Below are positions 45,057-55,585 of a stretch of DNA of 64,000 bases, one piece after another. Both the position numbers and the translations under genes were made by a program. Position 1 is the first letter of the stretch. Every line of letters begins with the position of its first letter. The notes under the pieces were generated by a model. It was given only the letters and a program-made list of their open reading frames with translations, did not search any database and had not been told where the DNA came from. The stretch spans positions 7,068,001 to 7,132,000 of the forward strand of contig AP026538.1 of the NCBI GenBank assembly GCA_026075535.2. Direction: 5' to 3'. This stretch comes from Tricholoma matsutake (taxonomy: Eukaryota > Basidiomycota > Agaricomycetes > Agaricales > Tricholomataceae).

Positions 45057-46473
45057 AGAAAGCAGATACCCTTCCAGGATATCTATGAGTTTTGGGGGGA
45101 GTACGCAAACACACAAAAGTGCTACGATGGCATCACAGATGAGTGGGATGTGTGCACTGAGTTTGATCCCAGGGCAGTTGGTCCTGATGTACTTGACGAG
45201 GATGATGAAATTGCCAATCAACTCTATGAACCCATCGATGCTACCATCCCTGATGGAACTGTCTGGCAAGAGGTTAGCCCCAGCTACCAAGCAGAGGCTA
45301 ACTACATCCAGTACCAAGAGCCACCTCAAACCCTTGATGAAATTGCATGTTGCAGATATGGTATTCAAATATGTAATGGCCCTTATACAAGGCTTCAACT
45401 GCCTGAACAAATGGATTGGGAAAAAGGAATGCGCATTATGGGTGAAGAGGACAAGCAGGTTCAAGACAAACAATTGGAGGAGGCAATTCCAGATATGTTA
45501 CAGTGGCTTATCAACATGGACCAAGTGGGCACTGCCAACCCACCTGCTTCACTTTGGGACCTTCATCCTGAAAATCATCTATATCTATTTCATCGTTGAG
45601 ATGTGATCAGCATGGGCATGGTCAAGGACACAAACCAGGGCAAAGTATATCTTATCTGATCAAATCTTCTACATTCAGGGAATAATACAGAGTGGAGTCT
45701 GGTATTGTCAAACCCAGCTACTGCACTCGAATGTCTACATTGAAGATGGGGTCCACATTATAGTGACATTGCCCTACAACTGCTTCTACGAGGATGTCCT
45801 TTTAGCACAAGACTAATAGGACTACAGCCAACAGCGTCTTATCCAAGACCATACATCACCATGCTCAGCTATTGACCCATAGGTTATGTGCCCCATGACT
45901 GTGACTATGCGTCGTATGAAGCTCTGTGTGACAAGTTCCTTCAGACTCCCCAAGCCCGGGCTGCATTGTTAAAAGGTGGTATCATCTGGCATCTATCATG
46001 GGATGCTGTTGGGGTAGAAGCAGCCCTTGGCAGTCCATCTCCAGAGGTGTTCCAGACCGGTCATCACTTCTTCTCTGAGCAAGCATATCTTTGGGATGAT
46101 GAGTTGTCAGAAGATGAGCTTAACTTGATATGTGGCATATACAAAGTATTCACAGGTAAGCAATATCAACATTCTTGACCAGATGCATCGATTGCCTGTG
46201 TCTAAATATGTGTTAGGGAGTGGTAAACAAGATTCCCATCAATCTTGGTGGCCAAAACCCAATGCTTGGGAGAAATGCTCGCTAAACATTGGGCAGTGGA
46301 CAGACAAATGTAAAACTTGGTTTCAGATACGCCTCAACAAGATTCGATCTGGTGAAGCACAGCTAAAAAATGGTCAAGAGTGGACTCATTCACTGAACAT
46401 GCATCATGATATGAAGAAGGTCACAAGCATCAATGGAAAGCTGGCAGGGAATGCATTACTACGCTTGGATTGA
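45057..46473 (+). pseudogene. Conserved basidiomycete gene of unknown function, 3' part
   Basis: Continues the gene from 41980 (IYEFWGEYANTQKCYDGITD, EWDVCTEFDPRAVGPDVLDE). After the TGA at 45597 further segments in the same frame follow with several stops (IIWHLSWDAVGVEAALGSPS, YLWDDELSEDELNLICGIYK). An intron at about 46157-46215 leads to SHQSWWPKPNAWEKCSLNIG and the end at 46473. Unknown function, clearly decayed. Confidence 0.65.
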
Positions 46474-46942
46474 TGTGTTTAAAATATGCAATCATTATAA
46501 CATCCAATGTAAGCCCAGGTTTACAATGTAACATACTTTACTCAAATATATCATGCAATGAATGGCTGGCACAAGTTTTCCTAATACTATTAACTCCAGT
46601 GGTTAGTGTTCAAAGCAAGTACTTAAGTATTTTATAACTTTGAGCTTGCTCACATGTTCACACGATAGGAATGATATTGTCGATATATAAACATGCTGCA
46701 TATTACAAAGGTATGTGATTGTGAAGTGGTATAATAGGAGTCAGACCTTGTCAACCAGTTGAATGGAGACTTCCACAAGAGTTGAATCCTGTGAACAATC
46801 AATTTGAACCTGGAGAACTCTCAATTGACATGTTTGGCCAACATTAAAAAAAACGGGTCATCGGTGAAAATATGTTGGGAGTACAGCTTATATCTAGGGC
46901 TATCTAGTGAGGGAGATTAGTATGTTTTGTAAATCAACAAAT
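46474..46942. other. AT-rich spacer, no gene seen
   Basis: No frame, repeat or RNA gene recognised. Confidence 0.5.
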
Positions 46943-47765
46943 TCAGATATACTTACGCATCTGCTGAACAAAGGACAGCAGCCCACAAGATGTTATGAGA
47001 AACACGGAATTCACCAGCAGCGGTGGAATAACTTCCAGCTGTGAAGCAAGCCAGAACAACAGCATCTTCCGGAACAGGACCATGAAACCAAGGAAGGTTG
47101 TTGTTACTGCCCATCGTGTTGAGGCTCTCCAGCAACACAAGCTTACAATTTCTAGCATCAAATATTGGAACTGCTTCTGGTAAGCAACCAGGAACAATCT
47201 TAGACTAGAAATGAATGCACCATCATCTAATGGACCATGCAAAGTGATTGATTTGCTCATGTTCTTGGTTGGAGCACCCACAGACTTGCTTGGCGATGCC
47301 AAATTTGGCTTCTGTGACTTTGAATTCAACATTTGTGAAGTGCCAGATCCAGATCCTAAAAGAAATAGTAAGTGCAAGGCCTTATAAATGTTAGAAAGTA
47401 AACGCTTACCAAGCGGCACTTCAGACCATGTAGTCAATGTTAGAACATTACCCAGGATATCGCTGGTGTACATTTCAACACCAAAGAGGATACAGATGGC
47501 TGCAAAGTTCCGCTCTGCTTCCAACGACAAGGGTGTCAACGAGAATGACTTCATTATTTTCCCATTTTTTGGAATGGTAAAGGGTTCGGTCGTCTTGTCT
47601 TCGTTGACAAATCTGACCATCAGACATTTTGCTGGTGCAGATGAACCACGAAAGCAGATGTAAAGATTTTTGTAAGTAGGCGTTGGTTTTTTTGCGCACA
47701 AGTGGGCTGGGTCGATCCTTGCCAGATTAGCAAAGCCAGATGCTTTGTCGCCAACATAAGTCACA
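46943..47765 (-). pseudogene. Fragment of a spliced gene of unknown function
   Basis: Open from the LINE D junction at 47765 downward (SGFANLARIDPAHLCAKKPT, LSLEAERNFAAICILFG), intron at about 47407-47350, then GSGSGTSQMLNSKSQKPN. After a one-base shift near 47203 the sense frame reads VPIFDARNCKLVLLESL, PWFHGPVPEDAVVLACFTAG and FRVSHNILWAAVL. This C-terminal pattern is familiar from uncharacterised mushroom proteins. The 5' end is removed by LINE D. Confidence 0.5.
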
Positions 47766-49317
47766 ATCGAAGTACACTACCCCCAGCCCAAGTCCCCCTC
47801 CTGCTGATCTTCGCACCAACCACCTAGATAACTGTGATAACCACTAAGGAGGCCCCCTTTATTGAGTAAATGGACTCACCAGTGGTGGCATACCAACAAC
47901 CCAGACTTGATGATGCGTCCCTCGAGACTCCACGGGTATGTGTGCAAGATTTAGGGGAAACTGCCACCCTGACGTGAGCCTCTCAGCTCAGAAAGGAAGG
48001 TGTAGTCGACTGACTCGTCGTAATGCACAACCAACAGTGGATCTGAAAGTGCTCAGGCGCCTCCCCAAACCAGTACCTGGTGTTGTGTCCCCCCTCCCTG
48101 ACAGTCGCTCCTGAACACGGGTGGGCCCCCTTTATGAGGGTTAACGGACTTGTCTGGTGCCCTACAGCCACCCCAATGTACCGATCACACTAGCCAGAAC
48201 CAGATGAGGGTCATATGCCCTGTGCACCCAACCTATCCTGGATCCCACGCTAGCAGGGTGCACGACCCTAATGCAGGGTTATTGTCCAAAAATTTGTGGA
48301 AGCCTTCGACAGTGTCTGGGCTTGCTTGACTTTCTTTGCAGTCTACTGATGGGCAGACATGTAAAACATGATCTTGAGTTTGGATCTCGGGACCACGGCA
48401 CCAGCATTGGTACTCCCCTATAGGAGCATGGCCAGTAATCATGCGAGTTGCATGGGAGGTATCAGTAGTACTGTTTCCCATGACTTTCAGCCAAGGCCCA
48501 CCTTTGTGGGTCAAGGGTAGAACTGGTTTCCCTCCAACTCCTTTGAGTTGGAGGAAATGCCATCCATGGTACGATGGTTCTGAGAACCATGTGTGCCACT
48601 CCTTGCAAACTGCCTTTTTGACTTGGTTTCTAAGGTAGTCTAAAGACATCTGAGGGTGTCTGCCCACGGAGATCTTGGTAGATGTAGCTACATCATGAGC
48701 CTCCTTATGCACGTTCCACTCAAATTTCGAGGGGACATGCCAGAATCTGACATTCCTCTCCTCGTCCCTGGCTAGCCAGGGACAAAGAGAGCGACAGGCA
48801 TCCAGGGCAAATATTTGCCCAGAATGTGGTGTTGGATCCACAAGGGACTCGATGCCCACTGTAGAGTCCAAGAAAATCACCAGCTTTTTGCAGCCCCTGC
48901 TGCAAGTGGCAGAGATGCCCAGCTGGAGGGCAAATAATTCGACTTCCAGGGGGGTTCTCCTCCCAGAAGCTGAGACAATGTGATCTACTTGTTCCCCCTG
49001 TCCGAAGATGAGAGCACAAGCGACCGCTTGGAATTTGGCATCTGTGGGTACCAAAGCATCCACTGCAACAATGAGAGTGTCTTCCTCCACCTGGGCAGCA
49101 GCCCAGGCTTTGTTGAGGTCACTCCTGTAAGATTTCCTTGCCTCATCCTCCTTGGAGGCAAGGCAATGAGAGGAGAAGTGAGTGGGGAATAGATCCTTCA
49201 CTCTGTTTCCAGGTGTGTTTTCCTCCCCAAAGGGGTCAAATTCATTGTCCGGTATGAGGGCCAGTGCTGTTGCAGAAGCGACAGACAGGCCCTGTAGTGT
49301 GAGTGTGTTGAGCACAT
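47766..49317 (-). mobile_element. LINE D, 3' part (RNase H end)
   Basis: Nearly identical to LINE C over ORF2's end (48233-49315): VAVDALVPTDAKFQAVACAL, RTPLEVELFALQLGISATCS, IFLDSTVGIESL, CWCRGPEIQTQDHVLHVCP. Unusually, the last 75 bp or so and the poly(A) present in LINEs B and C are missing; the sequence starts at CGAAGTACACTAC next to unrelated gene sequence. At 49317 it is split by the Copia element. Confidence 0.85.
49313..49317. repeat. Left target-site duplication of the Copia element (CACAT)
   Basis: CACAT at 49313-49317 and 55075-55079 flanks the LTRs. LINE D sequence is continuous when the element and one copy are removed. Confidence 0.95.
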
Positions 49318-49622
49318 TGTTGGAGCAGACTATATACGCTGCACAGGGGAAGAGACAACACGTTCCTTACAACCTACCTGGGGTTTAGTTAGACTTACAG
49401 CTAGGGTTAGCAGAGGTAAGAACACTGTATTCCTACTACGGTACAGGTTCTCCTTATATACATAATATTAAGGATGTCACATGACTCGGGAATGTGTTTA
49501 CCGCATGTATGCACAGTAAGCGCAGTAACATGCGTATGCTGCATGTATTGCCTCATGTATACATGTGTATGCTGCATGTATTGCCTCATGTATACAGCAT
49601 GCATCAGGGATTAATTTCAACA
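49318..49622 (-). repeat. Copia 3' LTR
   Basis: 305 bp, TG...CA ends. On the minus strand U3 contains two tandem units of about 33 bp (ATACATGAGGCAATACATGC) at about 49534-49598 and a TATA box, TATATAAGG, at 49452-49460. The repeated units could be enhancer elements. Confidence 0.93.
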
Positions 49623-49637
49623 CCCCCCCTCAAACTG
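49623..49637 (-). other. Copia polypurine tract
   Basis: On the minus strand, CAGTTTGAGGGGGGG ends exactly at the 3' LTR start. Confidence 0.75.
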
Positions 49638-49654
49638 TACAGCGCTCTAAGCAG

Positions 49655-52600
49655 CTAAGTTTGAATCTCGAAAGTAATTCCGAGAGAGTCTCTAAATTTC
49701 CTGAATAGGATGGCGCCAAGGTTCTTTGTGAACATGTCAGCCAGATTATCACTTCCAGGAATGAAAACGACTGTGACTTTGTCATTTTCTATGCATTCGC
49801 GGGTGTAGTGGTAGCGAATGTCTATATGTTTGGTCCTTCTTTCCTGAACTGGATTTGATCCAATAAAGATGGATCCTTGATTATCTGCGCAGATTGGTAC
49901 GCACTTCAGTGTATATCCAAGTTCCTGGAATAAGGACTCTATCCACACTATCTGCCGACAAGTGTCGGAGAGAGCCATGTATTCAGCTTCTGTGGATGAC
50001 AGTGCTACAGTTTTTTGTAAATGGGACTGCCAGCACACAATGCCACTCGCCAGAGTAGCAAAGTAACCCATTGTAGATCGGCGCTTGACTGTGTCAGCTG
50101 CCCAATCAGAATCTGTGAAGGCCTGTAGCCCCTCGGATTTCTCTCCATCATAGACTATACTGTACTTCTGGGTTCCCACCAGATAGCGCATTATGTACAT
50201 TGCTTTGTCTAGATGTTCTTGGCTAGGATTAGCCGAGAATTGCGACATCTTGATTACCGCATAAGCGATATCAGGTCGCGTTCTGAGCATCAGATACAAT
50301 AAAGATCCGATCACAGACTGATATTTTGATCTAAGCACCGCGTTTGGCGTCGCTGTGTTCTCCAATGGTTTGTAGTCAGTCGGGAGCGGAGTGGGGGCAA
50401 TCTTGGCATTTGTCATCTCGAACCTCTCAAGCACTTTGGTGAGATATTCTGTTTGATCGAGTTTGACTTTTGCAGCGGTCTGGGTGACGCGCATGCCTAA
50501 GAATTCCGTGACTTTTTCAGTACTACGGCACTCCCAATGCTTTAGACAAGCATTCTTCTTTTCATCCACAAGTTTCTTGTTCTTGCCCATGAACAAGCCA
50601 TCATCAACATAGACTAGCGCAATAACGATGCTGCCTGTCTTAGGATCCTTGTGTATGAAGATGCCGGCATCGGAGCTGGCACGCACAAACCCAATGGTGC
50701 GCATAAATGCCTCTAGCTCTTTCCACCATGCTAGTGAAGCCTGTTTAAGGCCATACAATGCTCGGTGTAAGCGCATTACTTTGCGCTCTTTACCCTCGAG
50801 TCTGAAACCCTCGGGTTGATCCATATAGATCTCCTCATCAAGTTTGCCGTATAAAAATGCGGTTTTTACATCTAGACCGGTCATATACATGCCTTCTAGA
50901 GACGCAAGGGCAAACATGAGGCGTACGGTCTCGTAGCGGACTACTGGTGAGAAAATCTCATCAAAGTCAACGCCTTCGACTTGTGAAAAGCCTTTGGCCA
51001 CGAGTCTGGCTCGTTTTCTTCCATCCGATTTCACGGAGAAAACCCATCTATTTTTGATCGTTTTTCGATCATGTGGAAGATCGACGATGTCATAGACTTG
51101 TCGCTTGCGAAGAGCCTCTAACTCTTCACGACAAGCCTGTTTCCACTCAAGTTGCTGCTGCCGGGGTAGGCGCGCAATATCGCGAAATTGGTTTGGAACT
51201 AGGCTTTTTCCGCTTGATGGTGTGACTGCTTTTGACAACAGCCAGCGGATAAGCTCATCTCCACCTTCCTTGGTTATCTTTTTAATATAACCTGCTTCGT
51301 CCAGTTCCCCCATTGGGTGATCATGTTCTTGATTATTGGAATCGGGCACACTCTCGTGGGGTGCCAAACTCGGTCCAGCAACCGGTTCTTGCTGTTGAGG
51401 TCGTGGTTGTGTTCGGTTATGATCCGAATCTTGACCCACAGACTTCTTCCAATATCGATCACATGCAATGTCTCTCTCTATGTCAGAGGGGAGTCGCTGT
51501 TCTCCATAGGTATTGCCAGGACGGTTTGGGATTTTCCTCTGCCTGCCTGATCGACGGGGCAATTGCTGCCATTCCTGTTGATCTTCACGTCTTGGACGAA
51601 AGTCCTCAGTGCTAACTGGAGGCGGTGGAGGAGGAGTGTTAGTCGCATCGTCATGTGCCTTTTGCTCGCTTGGTAAATCATCATCTTCATCTTCTGATGA
51701 TGGAGGAAGGGGCGGATTTTGTGGCGGTATAGGGTCATCGCCATCTGTTCCAGATGAGTGGTCATCATCTTCTGGTTCTGGTGGAAAATCACCAAGGTCT
51801 GTCTTGGCAGGAGTTTTAGCTCCGGGACAGCATGGGAACATCGTTTCATCAAATAGTGCCGTAGCACCAATGAATATTGCGCCGTTTCGTCGCATGAAAC
51901 GATATGCTTTAATGCCATCTTCTACTCCAAGGTACGTCATTAGCTCCGATCGAGGAGACAATGTTGTTGGATGTTTTTCCTTTGGTAGATAGACATAAGC
52001 ACTGCAACCGAAGACCTTCAGATTGTTTAGATCTGGGCGGACCTTTGTCAGGTCCTCAAAAGGTGTCAGCCATTTCAGGCGCCTTATTGGGGTTCGGTTG
52101 TATAAATGTGTTGCATGTTCTATGCAAAATTCCCACCATGATTGTGGTAGACAAGCGGTGAATCGCAGGGTTTGCGACTTTTCCATTATTGTCCTTATAG
52201 CGCGCTCTGCGCGCCCGTTCTGTTGATGAACGTGGGGTGCAGACATCTCTATTTTGATGCCTAAATCCTTGAGCTGTTTTTGTAGCTCACGATCCTTGAA
52301 CTCCCCCCCTGGATCGACATGCCAGCGCTTGATTGTAGCACCATATTGGGTCTTAGCCATCGCTTGAAATTGTCTAATCGCTGCAGCAGCGTCAGATTTC
52401 TTTCTGAGACATTGGACCCAAATATGTGACATTTTGTCATCCAGAAATACAATGAAGTATTTATGTTTGTGGTACGATAGTACCAGGAGTTCCTTTAGGT
52501 CAGAATGTATTAATTCAAAGGATTTGTCAGCTTGTGAGTCTGACTCGGGAAAAGATTTTGAGGTCATTTTCCCTTCTGCACACCCTGGACATATAATTTT

Positions 52601-54520
52601 GTCTTTAGGAATATTTAAATTCCTTGGGAATTTTATGGTGCTTTTAGGCATTTTCCCTAGCGCCTCTTTGGATGGGTGTCCAAGTCGCCTATGCCAAGTC
52701 AAGTAGTCAGCGACATAAATGGTCGCGACATTAACCTTTTTGGTGCTCAATATATGAGTCCGAGCCCAATAGATCATGTCATTCCTCCTTAGAGGGACAC
52801 AATGCATGATTGGGTTTCCATGCTTGATGAATGAAATGTATGCGGAGGAACCACGCACATCACTTCCGTCTTGTAAAAAGACCCCCATTGACATCAATCG
52901 AGTATTAATGTCGGGTATGTAGTAGACGGGGTATAGTCGCGTTTCACGCGTCTCTGACTTCCCATTACATACTACCTGGTGCCTAATGAAGACTGCTCCT
53001 TTTCCTACTATATGAGTAGTACCAGTGGCTGTTTGGACCAAGGTAGAGTCCTTTCTCGGTAAAGGCTCGTAAGAAGCGAAATCTTTCATTTCACCAGTGA
53101 AGTGTTTTGATGCGCCTGAATCCATGATCCAGTCGGCACCTTTCTTACAATCTCCCTTTGCACACATAGCACATATATTAAGATCTACATAATTCCATGA
53201 TACATTTAATAGCGGTAAAATTTCACATGAAAAGTTTGCTGTATTCATAGGAATTTTAATCTTAGTGCTTGTGGCAGGGAAAAGGACTGACCTGTCATCA
53301 TACGCCCCTGTGTCAAGGGGTTCATCGACGAGCATTTCGTCGATGGCTTTCCACACTTCCTCGTCAGTTACTGGAGGTTTGGATCCGAGGGAGACGGTAT
53401 CGTCTTCTACCTCCTCGATCGTTGCCTCAGTTTCTGGCTCTATCCTCCTTCTCTTACCTTCTTGCACTGTAATGTGCTCTTCCAGCGGTCGCAGGTTTTT
53501 CGCGCTGCGCGGAAGTTGCATGCGCTCGAGGGTGTCTCGAGCTTGCTGGTATTCGGTGTAAACCGAGCGAGAAGAGGAGGCCGCGCCCGTGTATGCCTGT
53601 GCAGGCGGTCGGCGGCGAGGATCCCTTGTGGGAGTGTGTTCGCGTCGCTCGATGCGCTGTATGAGCGGCATCGGCGGTATGATGGTGCCATTACCATTTA
53701 TGGTGGTAAAGGCATTGGAGGCGAGGTGGGTATGTTTCTCCTTTGGCTTCTCCTCCTTAGTCTTTCTGTCCCCACGTCGTCCACGTTTTCGGGACGAGTC
53801 TCCGTTGCTGTTTTGCCCTTCTTTGGGCTGCCATTTGGGGTTTCCCCCTTTGCGCTTAACAGCGGAAAGTTTGTTGGCCTGAGGCTGGCCAGTGGGCTTT
53901 CCAACTGCTGTGCGCCTTGAGGCTTCAGCAACAATGGAGTCCTTGACATGTTTAAATGTCAAGGCGCTAGTGGCGGTCGTGTTAAGGACTGTTGCAGACA
54001 ATGAGTCGTACTCGCGCGGCATCGCAGCAAGTAGAATCATCGCCTGTACTAGCTCGGGGATGGCGATGTTAGCAGCCATGAGGCGCTCAAATTTGTCAGC
54101 CATTCTTGCAATCTCTGGTGCGGGGTTCGCAGCCAGGATTTTGATTGCTATTGTGGACCTAAAGTCCGCGAAGACTTGGGAGGGGCCGTCCACACCATAA
54201 TCGGTGCGGATGAGATCCCACACCTCCTCAGCAGTGTCCTTTGTGTTGGCACACTGCCGAATGGAGGGGGCCAGGCGGAGCACTAGGCTACCAATAGCCT
54301 GGTCATTTTTGTTGCTCCAGGTCTGGAGCTTGGCATTAGCGTCCGCTACCAAGGTAGCGTTCGTCACCGTCAAAGGAGGTGCCAGGGGCAGTTTTTGCTC
54401 CGCCCCGCTAGTTATTTGCCAGAGGCCCTGAGACCTGAGCCACGCCTTCATTGAGTCGGCCCATAGAATGTAATTTGATCCGTCGAAAGTTTGAACGAGT
54501 TTTTCAAGAGTTGAAGACAT
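49655..54520 (-). CDS. Copia gag-pol polyprotein
   Basis: Open for about 1620 codons from ATG 54520; an upstream ATG at 54553 is in frame, but MSSTLEKLVQTFDGSNYILW is the usual Gag start. Approximate residues from 54553: UBN2-like Gag 1-300 with a basic tail and no CCHC knuckle; protease DSGASKHF about 475; GAG-pre-integrase Cys/His (HRRLGHPS, CPGCAEGK) about 640-680; integrase SDLKEL, VDPGGEF about 747 and GRAERAI; RT DVKTAFLYGKLDEEIYMDQP and YVDDGLFMG about 1316; RNase H TDSDWAAD about 1483 and SSTEAEYMALSD. All catalytic residues are present. It copies element RNA and inserts the cDNA. No frameshift separates gag and pol, as in most Copia elements. Confidence 0.95.
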   Translation of the reverse strand: MSSTLEKLVQTFDGSNYILWADSMKAWLRSQGLWQITSGAEQKLPLAPPLTVTNATLVADANAKLQTWSNKNDQAIGSLVLRLAPSIRQCANTKDTAEEVWDLIRTDYGVDGPSQVFADFRSTIAIKILAANPAPEIARMADKFERLMAANIAIPELVQAMILLAAMPREYDSLSATVLNTTATSALTFKHVKDSIVAEASRRTAVGKPTGQPQANKLSAVKRKGGNPKWQPKEGQNSNGDSSRKRGRRGDRKTKEEKPKEKHTHLASNAFTTINGNGTIIPPMPLIQRIERREHTPTRDPRRRPPAQAYTGAASSSRSVYTEYQQARDTLERMQLPRSAKNLRPLEEHITVQEGKRRRIEPETEATIEEVEDDTVSLGSKPPVTDEEVWKAIDEMLVDEPLDTGAYDDRSVLFPATSTKIKIPMNTANFSCEILPLLNVSWNYVDLNICAMCAKGDCKKGADWIMDSGASKHFTGEMKDFASYEPLPRKDSTLVQTATGTTHIVGKGAVFIRHQVVCNGKSETRETRLYPVYYIPDINTRLMSMGVFLQDGSDVRGSSAYISFIKHGNPIMHCVPLRRNDMIYWARTHILSTKKVNVATIYVADYLTWHRRLGHPSKEALGKMPKSTIKFPRNLNIPKDKIICPGCAEGKMTSKSFPESDSQADKSFELIHSDLKELLVLSYHKHKYFIVFLDDKMSHIWVQCLRKKSDAAAAIRQFQAMAKTQYGATIKRWHVDPGGEFKDRELQKQLKDLGIKIEMSAPHVHQQNGRAERAIRTIMEKSQTLRFTACLPQSWWEFCIEHATHLYNRTPIRRLKWLTPFEDLTKVRPDLNNLKVFGCSAYVYLPKEKHPTTLSPRSELMTYLGVEDGIKAYRFMRRNGAIFIGATALFDETMFPCCPGAKTPAKTDLGDFPPEPEDDDHSSGTDGDDPIPPQNPPLPPSSEDEDDDLPSEQKAHDDATNTPPPPPPVSTEDFRPRREDQQEWQQLPRRSGRQRKIPNRPGNTYGEQRLPSDIERDIACDRYWKKSVGQDSDHNRTQPRPQQQEPVAGPSLAPHESVPDSNNQEHDHPMGELDEAGYIKKITKEGGDELIRWLLSKAVTPSSGKSLVPNQFRDIARLPRQQQLEWKQACREELEALRKRQVYDIVDLPHDRKTIKNRWVFSVKSDGRKRARLVAKGFSQVEGVDFDEIFSPVVRYETVRLMFALASLEGMYMTGLDVKTAFLYGKLDEEIYMDQPEGFRLEGKERKVMRLHRALYGLKQASLAWWKELEAFMRTIGFVRASSDAGIFIHKDPKTGSIVIALVYVDDGLFMGKNKKLVDEKKNACLKHWECRSTEKVTEFLGMRVTQTAAKVKLDQTEYLTKVLERFEMTNAKIAPTPLPTDYKPLENTATPNAVLRSKYQSVIGSLLYLMLRTRPDIAYAVIKMSQFSANPSQEHLDKAMYIMRYLVGTQKYSIVYDGEKSEGLQAFTDSDWAADTVKRRSTMGYFATLASGIVCWQSHLQKTVALSSTEAEYMALSDTCRQIVWIESLFQELGYTLKCVPICADNQGSIFIGSNPVQERRTKHIDIRYHYTRECIENDKVTVVFIPGSDNLADMFTKNLGAILFRKFRDSLGITFEIQT

Positions 54521-54757
54521 GATTCTGTGGTGGCAGCTGTTAAAAGCGCTCAATCAGTCTTTTTACTCAATAAAACACGTTTAACGTTCTTAGGAGAAAA
54601 CACTCCTTCAGAGTGGTTAACCCTAGTGAACCTAGGTTTTATATGCAGCTCGCAGGGAGCGCAATGCAGCTCACGAAGAGCGCAAGGTTATAATTGGGAG
54701 ACGATGAAGTCAACGTCGTTCGCAGCTAATTAAAGCGTGTTCGCGACGTGCCCAGCA

Positions 54758-54769
54758 GGGCCCATAACC
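54758..54769 (-). other. Copia primer-binding site (initiator tRNA-Met half)
   Basis: The plus strand reads GGGCCCATAACC immediately beside the 5' LTR. This is the anticodon stem-loop sequence of eukaryotic initiator tRNA-Met. The element RNA therefore carries its complement, GGTTATGGGCCC, as in Copia elements that prime with a tRNA fragment cut in the anticodon loop. Confidence 0.75.
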
Positions 54770-55074
54770 TGTTGGAGCAGACTATATACGCTGCACAGGG
54801 GAAGAGACAACACGTTCCTTACAACCTACCTGGGGTTTAGTTAGACTTACAGCTAGGGTTAGCAGAGGTAAGAACACTGTATTCCTACTACGGTACAGGT
54901 TCTCCTTATATACATAATATTAAGGATGTCACATGACTCGGGAATGTGTTTACCGCATGTATGCACAGTAAGCGCAGTAACATGCGTATGCTGCATGTAT
55001 TGCCTCATGTATACATGTGTATGCTGCATGTATTGCCTCATGTATACAGCATGCATCAGGGATTAATTTCAACA
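54770..55074 (-). repeat. Copia 5' LTR
   Basis: 305 bp, identical by eye to 49318-49622. It contains the promoter; the TATATAAGG box corresponds to about 54904-54912. Confidence 0.93.
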
Positions 55075-55079
55075 CACAT

Positions 55080-55412
55080 CACCTCCCCAGAGACCTAAGT
55101 CATGAGGGTGGGTCGTGCCAATGTGTTTTGCTCCCAAGATTGCTCTCAGAGGATGAGATGGGGCCAGCAGGGGGGTCCTAAATGCCCCTCTGTCAACTAA
55201 TCTATGCAGTAACAGTTGCATGGGCAACAGTCCTGTGATACTTTCCAAACCACTGATAGGGGTGGTATGGAAGGCACTGAGGATCCAGCATGCAGCGATG
55301 GACTGCACCTGGGCCAGCATTTTGACGACACCTTTGATGTGTGTGCCCTTAAAGTGCCAGAGTCTTAGTCTGTACATCATAATGGGTATGACACATGAGC
55401 GGTACAGGAGGC
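55080..55412 (-). mobile_element. LINE D, middle part (RT thumb region)
   Basis: Continues LINE D between the Copia and Gypsy-2 insertions: IMMYRLRLWHFKGTHIKGVV, then AACWILSAFHTTPISGLES, the region downstream of the RT palm. It joins 61010 upstream and 49317 downstream when both insertions are removed. Confidence 0.85.
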
Positions 55413-55417
55413 ATTTC

Positions 55418-55585
55418 TATAAGGGCAACCTAAGCCTCTAGCAAAGGGAAATCTGAAGTTAAAATTATACTACATAATACAGGCATTGGGGACACACCTA
55501 GCAAAGGGAAATCCAAAGAGAAAACTCTAAGGATCCCCTTGCTGATGCCCAGTATATGTGAAGACAACAAAAATCAAATATAATC
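55418..55585 (-). repeat. Gypsy-2 3' LTR remnant
   Basis: Matches 60579-60746 almost exactly. Contains two copies of CTAGCAAAGGGAAATC. The first 250 bp or so of the LTR and the polypurine tract are deleted. Confidence 0.85.

Larger units (their letters stand above)
49318..55074 (-). mobile_element. Apparently intact Ty1/Copia retrotransposon
   Basis: 5757 bp, minus strand. The two 305-bp LTRs (49318-49622 and 54770-55074) look identical base for base. It has a single uninterrupted gag-pol frame, a PBS next to the 5' LTR, a polypurine tract next to the 3' LTR, and a 5-bp TSD. CpG-rich sequence without the TGA decay seen elsewhere also points to a very recent insertion. Confidence 0.95.

Noticed and set aside
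49407..49604. 65-codon frame present identically in both Copia LTRs
   Set aside because: It is made of the U3 tandem repeats and lies in the promoter. Chance frame duplicated with the LTR.
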